Shown in pieces: positions 8,626-18,987 of a stretch of DNA of 64,000 bases. The stretch's first letter is position 1. Every line of letters begins with the position of its first letter. The notes under the pieces were generated by a model. The model saw only the letters and a list, made by a program, of their open reading frames with translations, did no database searches and had not been told where the DNA came from. A program made the translations under genes and the position numbers. The stretch lies in contig NZ_JBEWZI010000007.1 of NCBI RefSeq assembly GCF_040566545.1, forward strand, positions 140,043-204,042, read 5' to 3'. The stretch comes from Uliginosibacterium flavum (GTDB taxonomy: Bacteria; Pseudomonadota; Gammaproteobacteria; Burkholderiales; Rhodocyclaceae).

Positions 8626-9890
8626 GACTGCAACGCGAGCAGCATGTCGCGGGTTACCAGCGTTACACCGCCTTCAGTGCGGTAAAAGCGCTGGGCATCG
8701 AGTTCCGGCTCTTCACCGATGACCATGCCATCCGGGATGACACAGTCGCGGTCGATGACTGTCTTGTTCAGACGCACATTCCGCCCGACCTGCACGCCCG
8801 GCAGCAGCACCGACCAGCGCACCTGTGCATGCGAGTGCACGCGCACATTGTTGAAGAGCATGGTGCGCACGACTTCGCCCGACACGATGCAACCGCCGGA
8901 CACTACCGATTCGATGGCGGCGCCACGCCGACCCGGCTCGTTGTGCACAAATTTGGCCGGTGGCAGCTGGGCCTGATAGCTCCAGATCGGCCAGCTGGTG
9001 TCGTACAGATTGAGTTGCGGCTCGGTGGCAGTCAGATCGATATTGGCATCCCAGTACGCATCGACGGTACCCACATCGCGCCAATACGGTGCCTCGCCCG
9101 TACGATTACGCACGCAGCTGAGCGCAAACGGATGTGCCGCAGCCTGTGCATTGCGCACCGCACGCGGAATGATGTCCTTGCCAAAGTCGTGACTGGAGTT
9201 CGGATCGGCCAGATCAAGCTCCAGCTCACGATACAGATAGCGGGCATTGAACACATAGATGCCCATGCTGGCCAGCGACATCTCGGGGTTGCCCGGCATG
9301 GCTGGCGGGTTGGCCGGTTTCTCGATGAATTCGATGATATTGTCGTTTTCATCGACCGCCATCACGCCAAAATCGCTGGCTTCCTTGCGTGGCACGGCGA
9401 TACAGCCAACCGTGCATTCACGCCCCTTGGCGACGTGATCAGCAATCATCAGCGCGTAGTTCTGCTTGTAAATATGATCACCGGCCAGCACCAATATGTA
9501 ATCGGCGCCGTAGGCCGCGATGATGTCCTGATTCTGGTACACCGCATCGGCCGTGCCCTGATACCAGCGTTCATCATCGGTGCGCTGCTGCGCGGGCAGC
9601 AGATCGATGAACTCGTTCATCTCCGGCTTGAGGAAGGCCCAGCCGCGCTGCAGGTGGCGCAAGAGACTGTGCGATTTGTACTGGGTAATCACGCCGATGC
9701 GGCGAATACCGGAGTTCAGACAATTCGAGAGGGCGAAATCAACGATCCGGAACTTGCCGCCAAAATACACGGCGGGCTTGGCACGCCGGTCCGTCAGATT
9801 TTTCAGGCGGCTGCCACGTCCGCCGGCCAACACCAGGGCAACGGTACGTTTCGGCAGATCCAGGCTCTTAGCCAGATCGGGGTAGACCAT
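8622..9890 (-). CDS. glgC: Glucose-1-phosphate adenylyltransferase
   Basis: 422 residues. The nucleotidyltransferase N-terminus has LVLAGGRGSRLKNLTDRRAKPAVYFGG. GTADAVYQN and the LAGDHIYKQNY substrate loop follow. The C-terminal half is a left-handed beta-helix with GEEPELDAQRFYRTEGGVTLVT. It makes ADP-glucose, the committed donor for glycogen, and the family is allosterically controlled. I chose the ATG at 9890 (MVYPDL) because GAGG lies eight to nine bases upstream; MELM at 9899 or a longer reading from 9929 are possible. It is translationally coupled to glgA. Confidence 0.92.
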   Translation of the reverse strand: MVYPDLAKSLDLPKRTVALVLAGGRGSRLKNLTDRRAKPAVYFGGKFRIVDFALSNCLNSGIRRIGVITQYKSHSLLRHLQRGWAFLKPEMNEFIDLLPAQQRTDDERWYQGTADAVYQNQDIIAAYGADYILVLAGDHIYKQNYALMIADHVAKGRECTVGCIAVPRKEASDFGVMAVDENDNIIEFIEKPANPPAMPGNPEMSLASMGIYVFNARYLYRELELDLADPNSSHDFGKDIIPRAVRNAQAAAHPFALSCVRNRTGEAPYWRDVGTVDAYWDANIDLTATEPQLNLYDTSWPIWSYQAQLPPAKFVHNEPGRRGAAIESVVSGGCIVSGEVVRTMLFNNVRVHSHAQVRWSVLLPGVQVGRNVRLNKTVIDRDCVIPDGMVIGEEPELDAQRFYRTEGGVTLVTRDMLLALQS

Positions 9891-10150
9891 GAGTTCCATC
9901 CTCGGTGAATTGTTCAAAAAACAAAACATGTGCCTTCAGCACTTAATGTGCCAGCATCAATATCCGGCCATGGCTATCATTCGCAGCGTGCAAGTGCCTG
10001 TAAGGCCCGCAAATTGCATGGGCTAGAGTCTATTGCGCTACCTGCACTGAAACAAGGCGCGCATAAGGGAAGTGAATGAAAATATTCCCGGCCCGTGCAA
10101 GACCAGAAAAACTGAAATCGACCCCAGCCAGACTGAAACAAGGAGCTCCT

Positions 10151-12577
10151 GTGAATTCACCGACCCCTGAGGCCATCGCCCTGAATGCCGCCATCGACGA
10201 ACAACTCCTGAAGACCGTAGGCGTGGCACGTCAGGATGCGACCTCCACTGATCTGATGAAAGCCGTCGCCCAAGTGGCGCGCGAGCAACTCTCCGAACGC
10301 TGGGTGCAGACCCAGGGCGCCGACCGCGACAACAAGGCGCGGCGCGTGTATTACCTGTCGATGGAATTCCTGATCGGCCGCACCCTGTCCAACGCGCTGG
10401 GCGCGCTGCGCCTGACAGATGCGGCAATGCAAGGCATGACGGATCACGCCCACACGCTGGAGGAGATCGTCGATCAGGAGCCGGATGCCGCGCTGGGCAA
10501 CGGTGGTCTGGGCCGTCTGGCCGCGTGCTTTCTGGATTCCATGGCCAACCTCGGCCTGCCCTCTTTCGGCTACGGCATCCGTTACGAATACGGCATGTTC
10601 AAGCAGAAGATCGTCGGCGGCGCGCAGACCGAGCTGCCCGATCCCTGGCTGGCCGACGGCACGCCTTGGGAATTCCCGCGTGCCGACATCAGCTTCCCGG
10701 TGCGCTTTGGAGGCTGGGTGGAACACATCGGGGACCGCGCCGTGTGGCGCCATGCCGGCGAAGTGGTCGCCAAGGCTTACGACATGGTGGTCCCGGGCTA
10801 CGGTACTAAAAAAGTCAGCACCTTGCGCCTGTGGAAGGCCGTCGCCCCGGCCGACCTCGATCTGCAGGCCTTCAACACCGGCGACTATGGCCGCGCGGCC
10901 CAGGTCAAGAACGAATTCGAGAACATCTCCTGGGTGCTCTACCCGAACGACAGCACCCCGGCCGGGCGCGAACTGCGCCTGCGTCAGGAGTATTTCTTCG
11001 TAGCCGCTTCAGTGCGCGACATCCTGCTGCGCCACATGGTGGAGCATGGCACGCTCGACAATCTGCACGATTTTGTCGCCATGCACCTGAATGACACTCA
11101 CCCGGCAATTGCCGTGGCCGAATTGATGCATGTGCTGTGCGATGAACACAGCATGCCCTGGGCGAAAGCCTGGGAAATCTGCCAGAAGACCTTCTCCTAC
11201 ACCAATCACACCCTGATGCCTGAGGCGCTGGAGACCTGGCCGGTCGGACTGATGCAGCATGTGCTGCCACGTCATTTGGAAATCATCCTGCGCATCAACG
11301 CCGAATTCCTGGCCTTGGCCGCCAAACATCGCCCCGGCGACAACGGCTTCCTCGCCCGCCTGTCGCTGATCGACGAAAGCGGCGAGCGCCGTGTGCGCAT
11401 GGCCAATCTGTCGGTGGTAGGCAGTCACATGATCAATGGCGTATCGGCACTGCACTCCGATCTGCTGGTCAAGACCTTGTTCGCCGACTTCGCCAGCCTG
11501 TGGCCCGAACGCTTCACCAACATGACCAATGGCATCACGCCACGACGCTGGCTGTCGCAAGCCAACCCGGGGCTGGCGACGCTACTCGACAAAAACATCG
11601 GGCCGGATTGGCGCAACCATCTGGACCAGCTCAAACAGGTCGAAGCGAAGCAGGATGATGCCGCGTTCCGCGCTGAATTCATGACGATCAAGCACGCCAA
11701 CAAGAGGCGTCTCGCAGCACTGATCGAAAAAACCACAGGCATCAAGGTCAGCCCGGACAGCCTCTTCGACGTGCAGATCAAACGCATCCACGAATACAAG
11801 CGCCAGTTGCTCAACGTGCTGCATGTCATCTGGCGCTATCAGGCCATCCTCGCCTCACCGGATGCCCAGTGGGTGCCGCGCGTCACGATCTTTGCCGGCA
11901 AGGCCGCCTCCAGTTACATGTCCGCCAAGTCGATCATTCACCTGATCCATGACGTGGGCAACGTCATCAACAACGACCCGCGTATCGGCGACAAGCTGAA
12001 GCTGGTCTTCATCCCCAACTACGGCGTCTCCGTGGCCGAGGTGATCATGCCCGGCGCGGATCTGTCCGAGCAGATCTCCACCGCCGGCACCGAAGCCTCC
12101 GGCACCGGCAACATGAAGCTGGCCCTCAACGGCGCGCTGACCATCGGCACCGATGACGGCGCCAATATCGAGATCCGCGAAAATGTGGGCGACGACAACA
12201 TCTTCATCTTTGGTCTGCGCACACCCGAAGTGCAGGCGATGAAGCAGGGCGGCTACCAGCCGATGCGCCTCTACGAAAACAATCCGGGCCTCAAGGCCGT
12301 ACTCGATGCGATTGCCGGCGGACAGTTCTCGCCCAACGAGCCGGGACGCTATCGCGGCCTGGTCGACGCCCTGCTGTGGGGTGGCGATCACTACATGCTG
12401 CTGGCCGATTACGCCTCCTACATCGAGACACAAACCCGGGTCGATGCTTTGTATGCACAGCCGGAAGCCTGGGCACGCAAGGCCATCATCAACATGGCCA
12501 ACATGGGCTCATTCTCCTCGGATCGCACCATCGCGCAGTACGCCAAGGAGATCTGGAACATCCCGGTGGCGCCATGA
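10151..12577 (+). CDS. glgP: Glycogen/maltodextrin phosphorylase
   Basis: About 808 residues, GT35 family. It shows EPDAALGNGGLGRLAACF near the start, KVNPTLF-like segments replaced by the usual NITNGI-like TNMTNGITPRRW, KRIHEYKRQLLNVLH, and the PLP-binding loop EASGTGNMKLALNGALTIG with Lys656. It releases glucose-1-phosphate from the ends of alpha-glucan chains. I favour a GTG start at 10151 with AGGAG (10141-10145) just upstream; an ATG at 10076 with a weaker GGGAAG is the alternative and would add 25 residues. Divergent from glgC, so the 260-base gap holds both promoters. Confidence 0.92.
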   Translation: MNSPTPEAIALNAAIDEQLLKTVGVARQDATSTDLMKAVAQVAREQLSERWVQTQGADRDNKARRVYYLSMEFLIGRTLSNALGALRLTDAAMQGMTDHAHTLEEIVDQEPDAALGNGGLGRLAACFLDSMANLGLPSFGYGIRYEYGMFKQKIVGGAQTELPDPWLADGTPWEFPRADISFPVRFGGWVEHIGDRAVWRHAGEVVAKAYDMVVPGYGTKKVSTLRLWKAVAPADLDLQAFNTGDYGRAAQVKNEFENISWVLYPNDSTPAGRELRLRQEYFFVAASVRDILLRHMVEHGTLDNLHDFVAMHLNDTHPAIAVAELMHVLCDEHSMPWAKAWEICQKTFSYTNHTLMPEALETWPVGLMQHVLPRHLEIILRINAEFLALAAKHRPGDNGFLARLSLIDESGERRVRMANLSVVGSHMINGVSALHSDLLVKTLFADFASLWPERFTNMTNGITPRRWLSQANPGLATLLDKNIGPDWRNHLDQLKQVEAKQDDAAFRAEFMTIKHANKRRLAALIEKTTGIKVSPDSLFDVQIKRIHEYKRQLLNVLHVIWRYQAILASPDAQWVPRVTIFAGKAASSYMSAKSIIHLIHDVGNVINNDPRIGDKLKLVFIPNYGVSVAEVIMPGADLSEQISTAGTEASGTGNMKLALNGALTIGTDDGANIEIRENVGDDNIFIFGLRTPEVQAMKQGGYQPMRLYENNPGLKAVLDAIAGGQFSPNEPGRYRGLVDALLWGGDHYMLLADYASYIETQTRVDALYAQPEAWARKAIINMANMGSFSSDRTIAQYAKEIWNIPVAP

Positions 12578-12581
12578 GGAA

Positions 12582-12626
12582 CACCTGCCTGAAGAGCCAC
12601 TCGCAGCGGACCTCTTCAGGCAGGTG
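12582..12626. repeat. REP-like palindrome, GAAGAGCC family (copy 3), after glgP
   Basis: The arms CACCTGCCTGAAGAG (12582-12596) and CTCTTCAGGCAGGTG (12612-12626) are perfect 15-base inverted repeats. They start five bases after the glgP stop. A second partial copy, GTGCGGCTCTACAGGCGC, lies at about 12645-12662. The hairpin could stop transcription or protect the glgP 3' end. Confidence 0.75.
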
Positions 12627-12730
12627 TGCTGCAGAGCAAGGCTTGGTGCGGCTCTACAGGCGCTTCATTTTAAAAATCAGTGTAGTGCTTGCGAATAGGT
12701 TGAACCGGCAGAGCCCTCACGGAGGAATTC

Positions 12731-12786
12731 GTAGGTGCGACTTTAGTCGCACGCCAAGCGCGGCGGCGGACTGAAGTCCGCCCTAC
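12731..12786. repeat. Twin-stem palindromic repeat GTAGG...CCTAC before glgB
   Basis: Terminal GTAGG and CCTAC bound two inner stems: TGCGACT/AGTCGCA and GGCGGAC/GTCCGCC. The layout is that of REP/BIME-type elements found in many proteobacteria. It occupies the glgP-glgB gap of about 300 bases, in which I see no gene. Confidence 0.6.
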
Positions 12787-12880
12787 AAGAGCACCGGCGC
12801 CCTGCGAAGTCTTTCACGCATGCCCCCGCACCTCAAGGCACGTCTCAACCCCGCAGCAGAAAATGGATTAAGCTCGCCGC

Positions 12881-15052
12881 ATGCTGACCGACACCGAACT
12901 CCAGACATTCTGCGACGCCCGTCACGGCGATCCGTTTTCCATTCTGGGCATGCACGCTGCGGATGCGGGTGGCTTCTGGCTGCGCGCCTTCATTCCCGGC
13001 GCCACTGCCATCGACGTCGTGGATCGCGCCCGCAAGCGGCGCGGCGCACTGGTCGAGCGCCAATCGAGCGGATTCTTCGAAGGTCTCATCGACGCCAAGA
13101 AGCCCTTTGCCTACCGCCTGCGCGTCACCTGGCAGGACGGCAACGTGGTCACCCTTGAGGATCCTTACCGCTTCCCGCCAGTACTGGGCGAAACCGATGC
13201 CTGGCTGCTCGGTGAAGGCACCCATCTGCGCCCTTACGAAATCCTCGGCGCGCGCTGCTGCGAGATTGATGGCGTCACCGGCACCAGCTTCGCGGTATGG
13301 GCGCCAAACGCCTCGCGCGTCGCCGTGCTCGGCGATTTCAACGGCTGGGACAATCGCCGCCACCCGATGCGCCTGCGCCGTGAATGCGGCGTGTGGGAAA
13401 TCTTCCTGCCCGACGTGCCGGAAGGCGCTTGCTACAAATACGAAGTCCGTGCCGCCAACGGCCACACCCTGCCGCTGAAGGCCGACCCCTACGCGCTGCA
13501 ATCCGAGCTGCGCCCCTCGACCGCCAGCGTGGTCAGCCACCTGCCGCCAACCGTTGCACCTTCGCCCGAGCGCCAACGTGCCAACGCACTTGATCAGCCG
13601 ATCAGCATCTATGAGGTACATCTGGCTTCATGGCGGCGCAAGAACCACGGGCAGGACTGGCTCAACTGGGATGAGCTCGCCGACCAGCTCGTGCCCTACG
13701 CGCAATGGATGGGCTTCACCCACCTGGAATTGATGCCGATCAGCGAGCACCCCTTCGATGGCTCCTGGGGCTATCAGAGCATCGGCCTGTATTCGCCCAC
13801 AGCGCGTTTCGGCGATACCGCCGGTTTCACCCGCTTCATCGAACGCAGCCATGCCGCAGGCATCGGCGTACTGCTCGACTGGGTGCCCGCGCACTTCCCG
13901 ACCGATGCACACGGCCTCGCCAATTTCGACGGCACGCACCTCTACGAGTACGCCGATCCCCGCGAGGGTTTCCATCAGGACTGGAACACCCTGATCTACA
14001 ATTTCGGCCGCACCGAAGTACGCAACTTCCTGATTGCCAACGCGCTGTACTGGCTGGAGCGCTACAACGTCGATGGCCTGCGCGTGGATGCCGTCGCCTC
14101 GATGCTCTACCGTGACTACTCGCGCAAGGAAGGCGAGTGGATTCCGAACGCGCAGGGCGGACGCGAAAACCTCGAAGCCATCGCCTTCCTCAAGCGCATG
14201 AACGAGGTTGTCGGCGGCGAACGCCCGCAGGCCATCACGCTCGCGGAAGAATCGACCTCCTACCCGGCCGTATCGCGCCCGACCTTCGCCGGCGGACTCG
14301 GCTTCCACTACAAATGGAACATGGGCTGGATGCACGACACCCTGCAATACATGGCGCGTGACCCGATCCACCGCAAACACCACCACGACGAGATGAGCTT
14401 CGGGCTGGTGTATGCCTTCAGCGAAAACTTCGTACTGCCGATCTCGCATGACGAAGTCGTACATGGCAAGGGCTCGATGCTTGGCAAGATGCCCGGCGAC
14501 CGCTGGCAGAAGTTCGCCAACCTGCGCGCCTACTACGGCTTCATGTTCGGCCACCCCGGCAAGAAGCTGCTATTCATGGGCTGCGAGTTCGGGCAGGAGG
14601 CCGAATGGAATCACGAGCGGAGCCTGGACTGGCATCTGACCGACGATCCCATGCACGCCGGCGTGCAGCGCGTGGTGCGCGACCTGAACCATTTCTACCG
14701 TGCCAGCGCAGCCCTGCACCAGCGCGATGCCGATGGTTACGGCTTCGAATGGATCGAACACAGCGACGCCTACAACTCGATCTTCAGCTTTATCCGTCAT
14801 GGCGGTGAAGGCAGCCATCCCGTCGTGGTGATCTGCAATTTCACGCCGACCGTGCATCGTGGCTATCGCCTGGGCGTGCCGCGCGCCGGCAGCTATGTGG
14901 AACGCATCAACACCGATTCGGCCCACTACGGCGGCAGCAATGTCGGCACACCCTTTGCCAGCAGTCACGAAGTGCCCTGGCAACAAAGGCTGGATTCGAT
15001 CCTGATTGACGTGCCACCACTGGCCACGGTGATTTTTGAATGGCAGCCCTGA
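12881..15052 (+). CDS. glgB: 1,4-alpha-glucan branching enzyme
   Basis: 723 residues, close to the E. coli length. It has two N-terminal CBM48-type modules (AVWAPNASRVAVLGDFNGWD) and a GH13_9 barrel. Catalytic residues: Asp403 in GLRVDAVASMLY, Glu456 in LAEEST and Asp524 in SHDEVVHG. It cuts alpha-1,4 chains and rejoins them as alpha-1,6 branches. It runs into glgX with a gap of only 10 bases, so the two are co-transcribed. Confidence 0.95.
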   Translation: MLTDTELQTFCDARHGDPFSILGMHAADAGGFWLRAFIPGATAIDVVDRARKRRGALVERQSSGFFEGLIDAKKPFAYRLRVTWQDGNVVTLEDPYRFPPVLGETDAWLLGEGTHLRPYEILGARCCEIDGVTGTSFAVWAPNASRVAVLGDFNGWDNRRHPMRLRRECGVWEIFLPDVPEGACYKYEVRAANGHTLPLKADPYALQSELRPSTASVVSHLPPTVAPSPERQRANALDQPISIYEVHLASWRRKNHGQDWLNWDELADQLVPYAQWMGFTHLELMPISEHPFDGSWGYQSIGLYSPTARFGDTAGFTRFIERSHAAGIGVLLDWVPAHFPTDAHGLANFDGTHLYEYADPREGFHQDWNTLIYNFGRTEVRNFLIANALYWLERYNVDGLRVDAVASMLYRDYSRKEGEWIPNAQGGRENLEAIAFLKRMNEVVGGERPQAITLAEESTSYPAVSRPTFAGGLGFHYKWNMGWMHDTLQYMARDPIHRKHHHDEMSFGLVYAFSENFVLPISHDEVVHGKGSMLGKMPGDRWQKFANLRAYYGFMFGHPGKKLLFMGCEFGQEAEWNHERSLDWHLTDDPMHAGVQRVVRDLNHFYRASAALHQRDADGYGFEWIEHSDAYNSIFSFIRHGGEGSHPVVVICNFTPTVHRGYRLGVPRAGSYVERINTDSAHYGGSNVGTPFASSHEVPWQQRLDSILIDVPPLATVIFEWQP

Positions 15053-15062
15053 GGAAGCATTG

Positions 15063-17135
15063 ATGGAAAACCCGCTCGCACTGGAACCCGGCAAGCCCTG
15101 GCCCCTCGGCGCGCACGCCGACGCGGCAGGGGTCAACTTCGCAATTTTCTCCGCCAACGCGACCGCAGTATTCCTGTGCCTGTTCGACGCGGCCGGTGAA
15201 AACGAAATGATGCGCCTGCCGCTGTCATGCCACACGCTTGACGTATGGCACGGCTATCTGCCCGACGCCAAACCCGGCCTGATTTACGGTCTGCGCTGCG
15301 AGGGACCGTGGGCGCCTCAAGAGGGTCATTACTTCAATCCGGACAAGCTTCTTCTTGATCCATATGCACGCGAAATCGTCGGCCGCTTCGACTGGAGCGA
15401 TGCAAACTTCTGCGCCATTCCCGACAGCCACGAACAGCTGTGTACCATCGACAACGGCAGCCGCGCACTCAAGGCCCGCGTGCCGGCCCCCGACAGCTTC
15501 GACTGGGGCGATGACCAGCCCCCGGCGCTGAGCCCCGCCGACACGGTAATCTACGAGCTGCACATCAAGGGTTTCTCCAGGCTCAATCCGGCACTGCCCG
15601 AAGCCCTGCGCGGCACCTATGCCGGCCTCGCCCACCCGGTTTCCATTGCGCACCTCAAACGTCTGGGCGTCACCGCGCTGAGCCTCCTGCCGGTGCATTA
15701 CCACCTGGACGAGTTGCGCCTCACGCAGATGGGCCTGGTGAATTACTGGGGCTACAACAGCATCAATTTCTTCACACCCGACCCGCGCTTTGCTTCAGGC
15801 AACGAAGGCCTGTCGGTGCGTGATGAATTCCGCAGCATGGTCCGCGCACTCCATGCCGAAGGCATCAAAGTATTTCTGGACGTAGTCTACAACCACACCG
15901 CCGAGGGCGATGCCACCGGCGCCAGCATCAGCTTTCGCGGGCTGGACAACGCCAGCTACTACCGCCTGGACGCCAATAACAAACGCACCTTCATCAACGA
16001 CACAGGTTGCGGCAACACGCTCGACATCCGTCAGCCCAACGTCCTGCGTCTGGTGCTGGACAGCCTGCGCTACTGGGTCAGCGACATGCATGTCGACGGT
16101 TTCCGTTTCGACCTCGCCCCCATCATGGGGCGCGACGATGGCGGTTTCAATCCACGCGCGGCCTTCTTCGCCGCCGTGGCGCAAGATCCCGTACTGTCGC
16201 ATGTCACCATGATCGCCGAGCCTTGGGACATCGGCCCCGGTGGCTACCAGCTGGGAGGATTCCCACGCGGCTGGCACGAATGGAATGACCGCTTCCGCGA
16301 CACTCTGCGCGCCTTCTGGCTCAGTGCCCCGTGCACACGCGGCGATTTCGCAATGCGCCTGTGCGGCTCCTCCGACCTGTTCCAGGCCAACCGGCGCGAA
16401 CCGCTGGCCTCGGTCAATTACGTTGTCTCCCACGATGGCTACACCCTGCGCGATCTGCTCAGCTATGTCGTGCGGCGCAATCAAGCCAATGGTGAAGACA
16501 ATCGCGATGGCCACAATCACAACCTCAGCCACAACTGCGGCGAAGAAGGCCCCAGCACCGATCCCGCCGTAACCGCGCTGCGCAGCAGGATGCAACGCGT
16601 GCTGCTGGCCAGCGCCATTTTCTCGCAAGGCACGCCGATGCTCGCGGCCGGCGACGAACTGGGCCACAGCCAGCAGGGCAACAACAATCCCTACTGCCAG
16701 GACAACGAGACCACCTGGATCGACTGGGAAGCGGCCGATCAGGACCTGATCGGTTACACCGCCCGCCTGCTGTCGCTGCGCCATCAGGCCATGCTCTTCG
16801 CCACGCACTGGTACCGGCGCGGCGTCAGTGATCTGGTCTGGCTGCGCCACGATGGCGAAGCCCTGCACAGCCACGAATGGCGTGACAACGGTGCACGCAT
16901 ACTGGGCTGCCTGATCAGCCAGCCTGGCCGCGCCAAAGTGCCGCTGCTGCTGCTAATCAACGCCGAAACCGTCGACCACCGCTTCCTGCTGCCTGCGGGC
17001 GAATGGCGTGTGTGGCTGGACACCGCCCATCCGCGCGGCGAATCCGACTGGCATGGCCACGGCGAAACCCTGTTCCCGCTGGCCGCACACAGCATGGTGC
17101 TGTTGGCCGCCGGCGGGGCGAAAATTCATCTGTAG
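15063..17135 (+). CDS. glgX: Glycogen debranching enzyme GlgX
   Basis: 690 residues, GH13_11 isoamylase type. An N-terminal CBM48 (PLGAHADAAGVNFAIFSANA) precedes the barrel. Asp350 lies in VDGFRFDLAPIMGR, Glu386 in IAEPWD and Asp458 in SHDGYTLRDLLSY. It removes the short limit-dextrin branches left by GlgP. The ATG at 15063 has GAGGAA at 15051-15056, which decides the start against an in-frame ATG inside glgB. Its TAG stop is embedded in a REP palindrome that begins at 17131. Confidence 0.94.
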   Translation: MENPLALEPGKPWPLGAHADAAGVNFAIFSANATAVFLCLFDAAGENEMMRLPLSCHTLDVWHGYLPDAKPGLIYGLRCEGPWAPQEGHYFNPDKLLLDPYAREIVGRFDWSDANFCAIPDSHEQLCTIDNGSRALKARVPAPDSFDWGDDQPPALSPADTVIYELHIKGFSRLNPALPEALRGTYAGLAHPVSIAHLKRLGVTALSLLPVHYHLDELRLTQMGLVNYWGYNSINFFTPDPRFASGNEGLSVRDEFRSMVRALHAEGIKVFLDVVYNHTAEGDATGASISFRGLDNASYYRLDANNKRTFINDTGCGNTLDIRQPNVLRLVLDSLRYWVSDMHVDGFRFDLAPIMGRDDGGFNPRAAFFAAVAQDPVLSHVTMIAEPWDIGPGGYQLGGFPRGWHEWNDRFRDTLRAFWLSAPCTRGDFAMRLCGSSDLFQANRREPLASVNYVVSHDGYTLRDLLSYVVRRNQANGEDNRDGHNHNLSHNCGEEGPSTDPAVTALRSRMQRVLLASAIFSQGTPMLAAGDELGHSQQGNNNPYCQDNETTWIDWEAADQDLIGYTARLLSLRHQAMLFATHWYRRGVSDLVWLRHDGEALHSHEWRDNGARILGCLISQPGRAKVPLLLLINAETVDHRFLLPAGEWRVWLDTAHPRGESDWHGHGETLFPLAAHSMVLLAAGGAKIHL

Positions 17136-17183
17136 GAGCGGCTTCAGCCGCGAATGTCATTCGCGGCCGAAGCCGCTCCTACA
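17131..17183. repeat. REP palindrome between glgX and malQ
   Basis: TGTAGGAGCGGCTTC (17131-17145) and GAAGCCGCTCCTACA (17169-17183) are perfect arms, with nested CGCGAAT/ATTCGCG inside. The motif TAGGAGCGG...CCGCTCCTA is a widespread REP class. The glgX stop codon (17133-17135) lies within the left arm. Confidence 0.75.
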
Positions 17184-17211
17184 AAACGCCAGCAACAATC
17201 AGGACAAATTC

Positions 17212-18696
17212 ATGCGATTCCCCCGTGCCAGCGGCATCCTCCTCCACCCCACCTCGCTCCCCGGCCCGCACGGCTCCGGCGATCTGGGCATTGAGGCACG
17301 CCATTTCGTCGACTGGCTCGCCGCCAGCGGCCAGTCGCTGTGGCAGATTCTGCCGCTGGGCGGCATCGGCCCCGGCAACTCCCCTTACATGAGCAGCTCG
17401 GCCTTTGCCGGCAATGTTCTACTGATTGATCTGGCCGAATTGCAAGCACAGGGTTGGCTGCCTGAAAAACTCGCACCTGATTCAGCATTTTCTGGCAGCG
17501 CAATCAACTTCGCCGCCGTCGTGCCATGGCGCATGACGCGCCTGCAGGAGGCCGCGAAGAACTTCTTCCTCACGGCCAGCTCAGGAACCCGCCAGGACTA
17601 CGCCGACTTCTGCGCCGCGCAGGCCGACTGGCTCGACGACTACGCCCTGTTCATGGCGCTCGCCGATCACCACGGCTGGCAGGACTGGTGTGACTGGCCG
17701 GCGCCACTGGCCTGCCGCGATCCCGCAGCACTGGCCGAAGCGCGCAAAGCCCACGCCGAGCGCATCAATTTCTGGAAGTTTTGCCAGTGCGCCTTCTTCC
17801 GCCAGTGGCACGCGCTCAAGACTTACGCCAATTCAAAGGGCGTCCAGATCATCGGCGATGCGCCGATCTTCATCGCCTATCAAAGCGCCGAAGTCTGGGC
17901 GCGGCCCGATCTGTTCGAACTTGACGCCGCTGGCAAACCACAAGTAGTGGCCGGCGTGCCGCCCGATGCCTTCAGTGCGGAAGGTCAGCGCTGGGGCAAT
18001 CCGCTGTATCGCTGGTCGGCGCACGCAGCAGAAAAGTACGCCTGGTGGATCACCCGCATCCGCCGCACTTTCGAGCTGGTCGACATCGTGCGCATCGACC
18101 ACTTCCGGGGCTTCGTCGACTACTGGGAAATTCCCGCCAGCGAACCCAACGCCATCAAGGGCCGCTGGCTGCCGGGCCCCGGCGCGGCGCTGTTCGAGGC
18201 TATCGGCGCGGCACTCGGCCCGCTCAAGATCATCGCCGAAGACCTCGGCATCCTCACTCCGGCGGTGGATGCCCTGCGCCAGCAGTTCAAGCTGCCCGGC
18301 ATGCGCATCCTGCATTTCGCCTTCGGCAGTGACAATAAAAACGCCTACCTGCCACACAACTACAGCCCGGACACTGTCGTCTACACCGGCACCCACGACA
18401 ACGACACCACGCGCGGCTGGTGGGCGCAGATCGGCGACGCAGAACGCCAGCACGTGCGCGACTACCTCGCCATCGACGGCCACGACATCCACTGGAGTCT
18501 GATTCGCGCGGCCTGCGCCAGCGTTGCCGACACCGCGATCCATCCGCTTCAGGACGTGCTCGGACTGGGAGCGGAGGCGCGCATGAACTTCCCCGGCAAG
18601 GCCGAGGGTTACTGGCAATGGCGCTTCGAGTGGCCGCAGATTCAGCCGCAGCATGGCGCGCTACTTTCAAGTTTTTGCAGGCTGTATCGTCGCTGA
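17212..18696 (+). CDS. malQ: 4-alpha-glucanotransferase (amylomaltase)
   Basis: 494 residues, GH77. It starts RFPRASGILLHPTSLPGPHGSGDLG, typical of amylomaltases. Asp296 in VRIDHFRGF is the nucleophile, Glu343 in IIAEDLG the acid/base, and GTHDNDTTRGW carries the third carboxylate. It disproportionates the maltodextrins released by GlgX back into GlgP substrates. The ATG at 17212 follows a weak AGGA. It is the last gene of the glycogen group and borders the island on its right. Confidence 0.94.
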   Translation: MRFPRASGILLHPTSLPGPHGSGDLGIEARHFVDWLAASGQSLWQILPLGGIGPGNSPYMSSSAFAGNVLLIDLAELQAQGWLPEKLAPDSAFSGSAINFAAVVPWRMTRLQEAAKNFFLTASSGTRQDYADFCAAQADWLDDYALFMALADHHGWQDWCDWPAPLACRDPAALAEARKAHAERINFWKFCQCAFFRQWHALKTYANSKGVQIIGDAPIFIAYQSAEVWARPDLFELDAAGKPQVVAGVPPDAFSAEGQRWGNPLYRWSAHAAEKYAWWITRIRRTFELVDIVRIDHFRGFVDYWEIPASEPNAIKGRWLPGPGAALFEAIGAALGPLKIIAEDLGILTPAVDALRQQFKLPGMRILHFAFGSDNKNAYLPHNYSPDTVVYTGTHDNDTTRGWWAQIGDAERQHVRDYLAIDGHDIHWSLIRAACASVADTAIHPLQDVLGLGAEARMNFPGKAEGYWQWRFEWPQIQPQHGALLSSFCRLYRR

Positions 18697-18987
18697 GGAA
18701 TTGGTTATTCGCTGTTGATGTAATCTGGAGAGCCCAAACATCCTTGGGCTTGAGCGGAGGAGTGTAAGTTCGACAGATCGAGACGCTAATTTTCGGCTTC
18801 AATCAAAACGGGGCAGCCGGTGAGCAACGCAGTATAGAACGACTGACCAGCTGATCTAATGTCCATGCTGGCCAAAAATTTTCCTATCTCTATCCGCAAA
18901 AATGACCTACGCGTACTCTACACACCTAGGCGTGTACGACGCAATCGACATATTTAACCAACTCTTGCACTCATGTAAAGTGACTGC

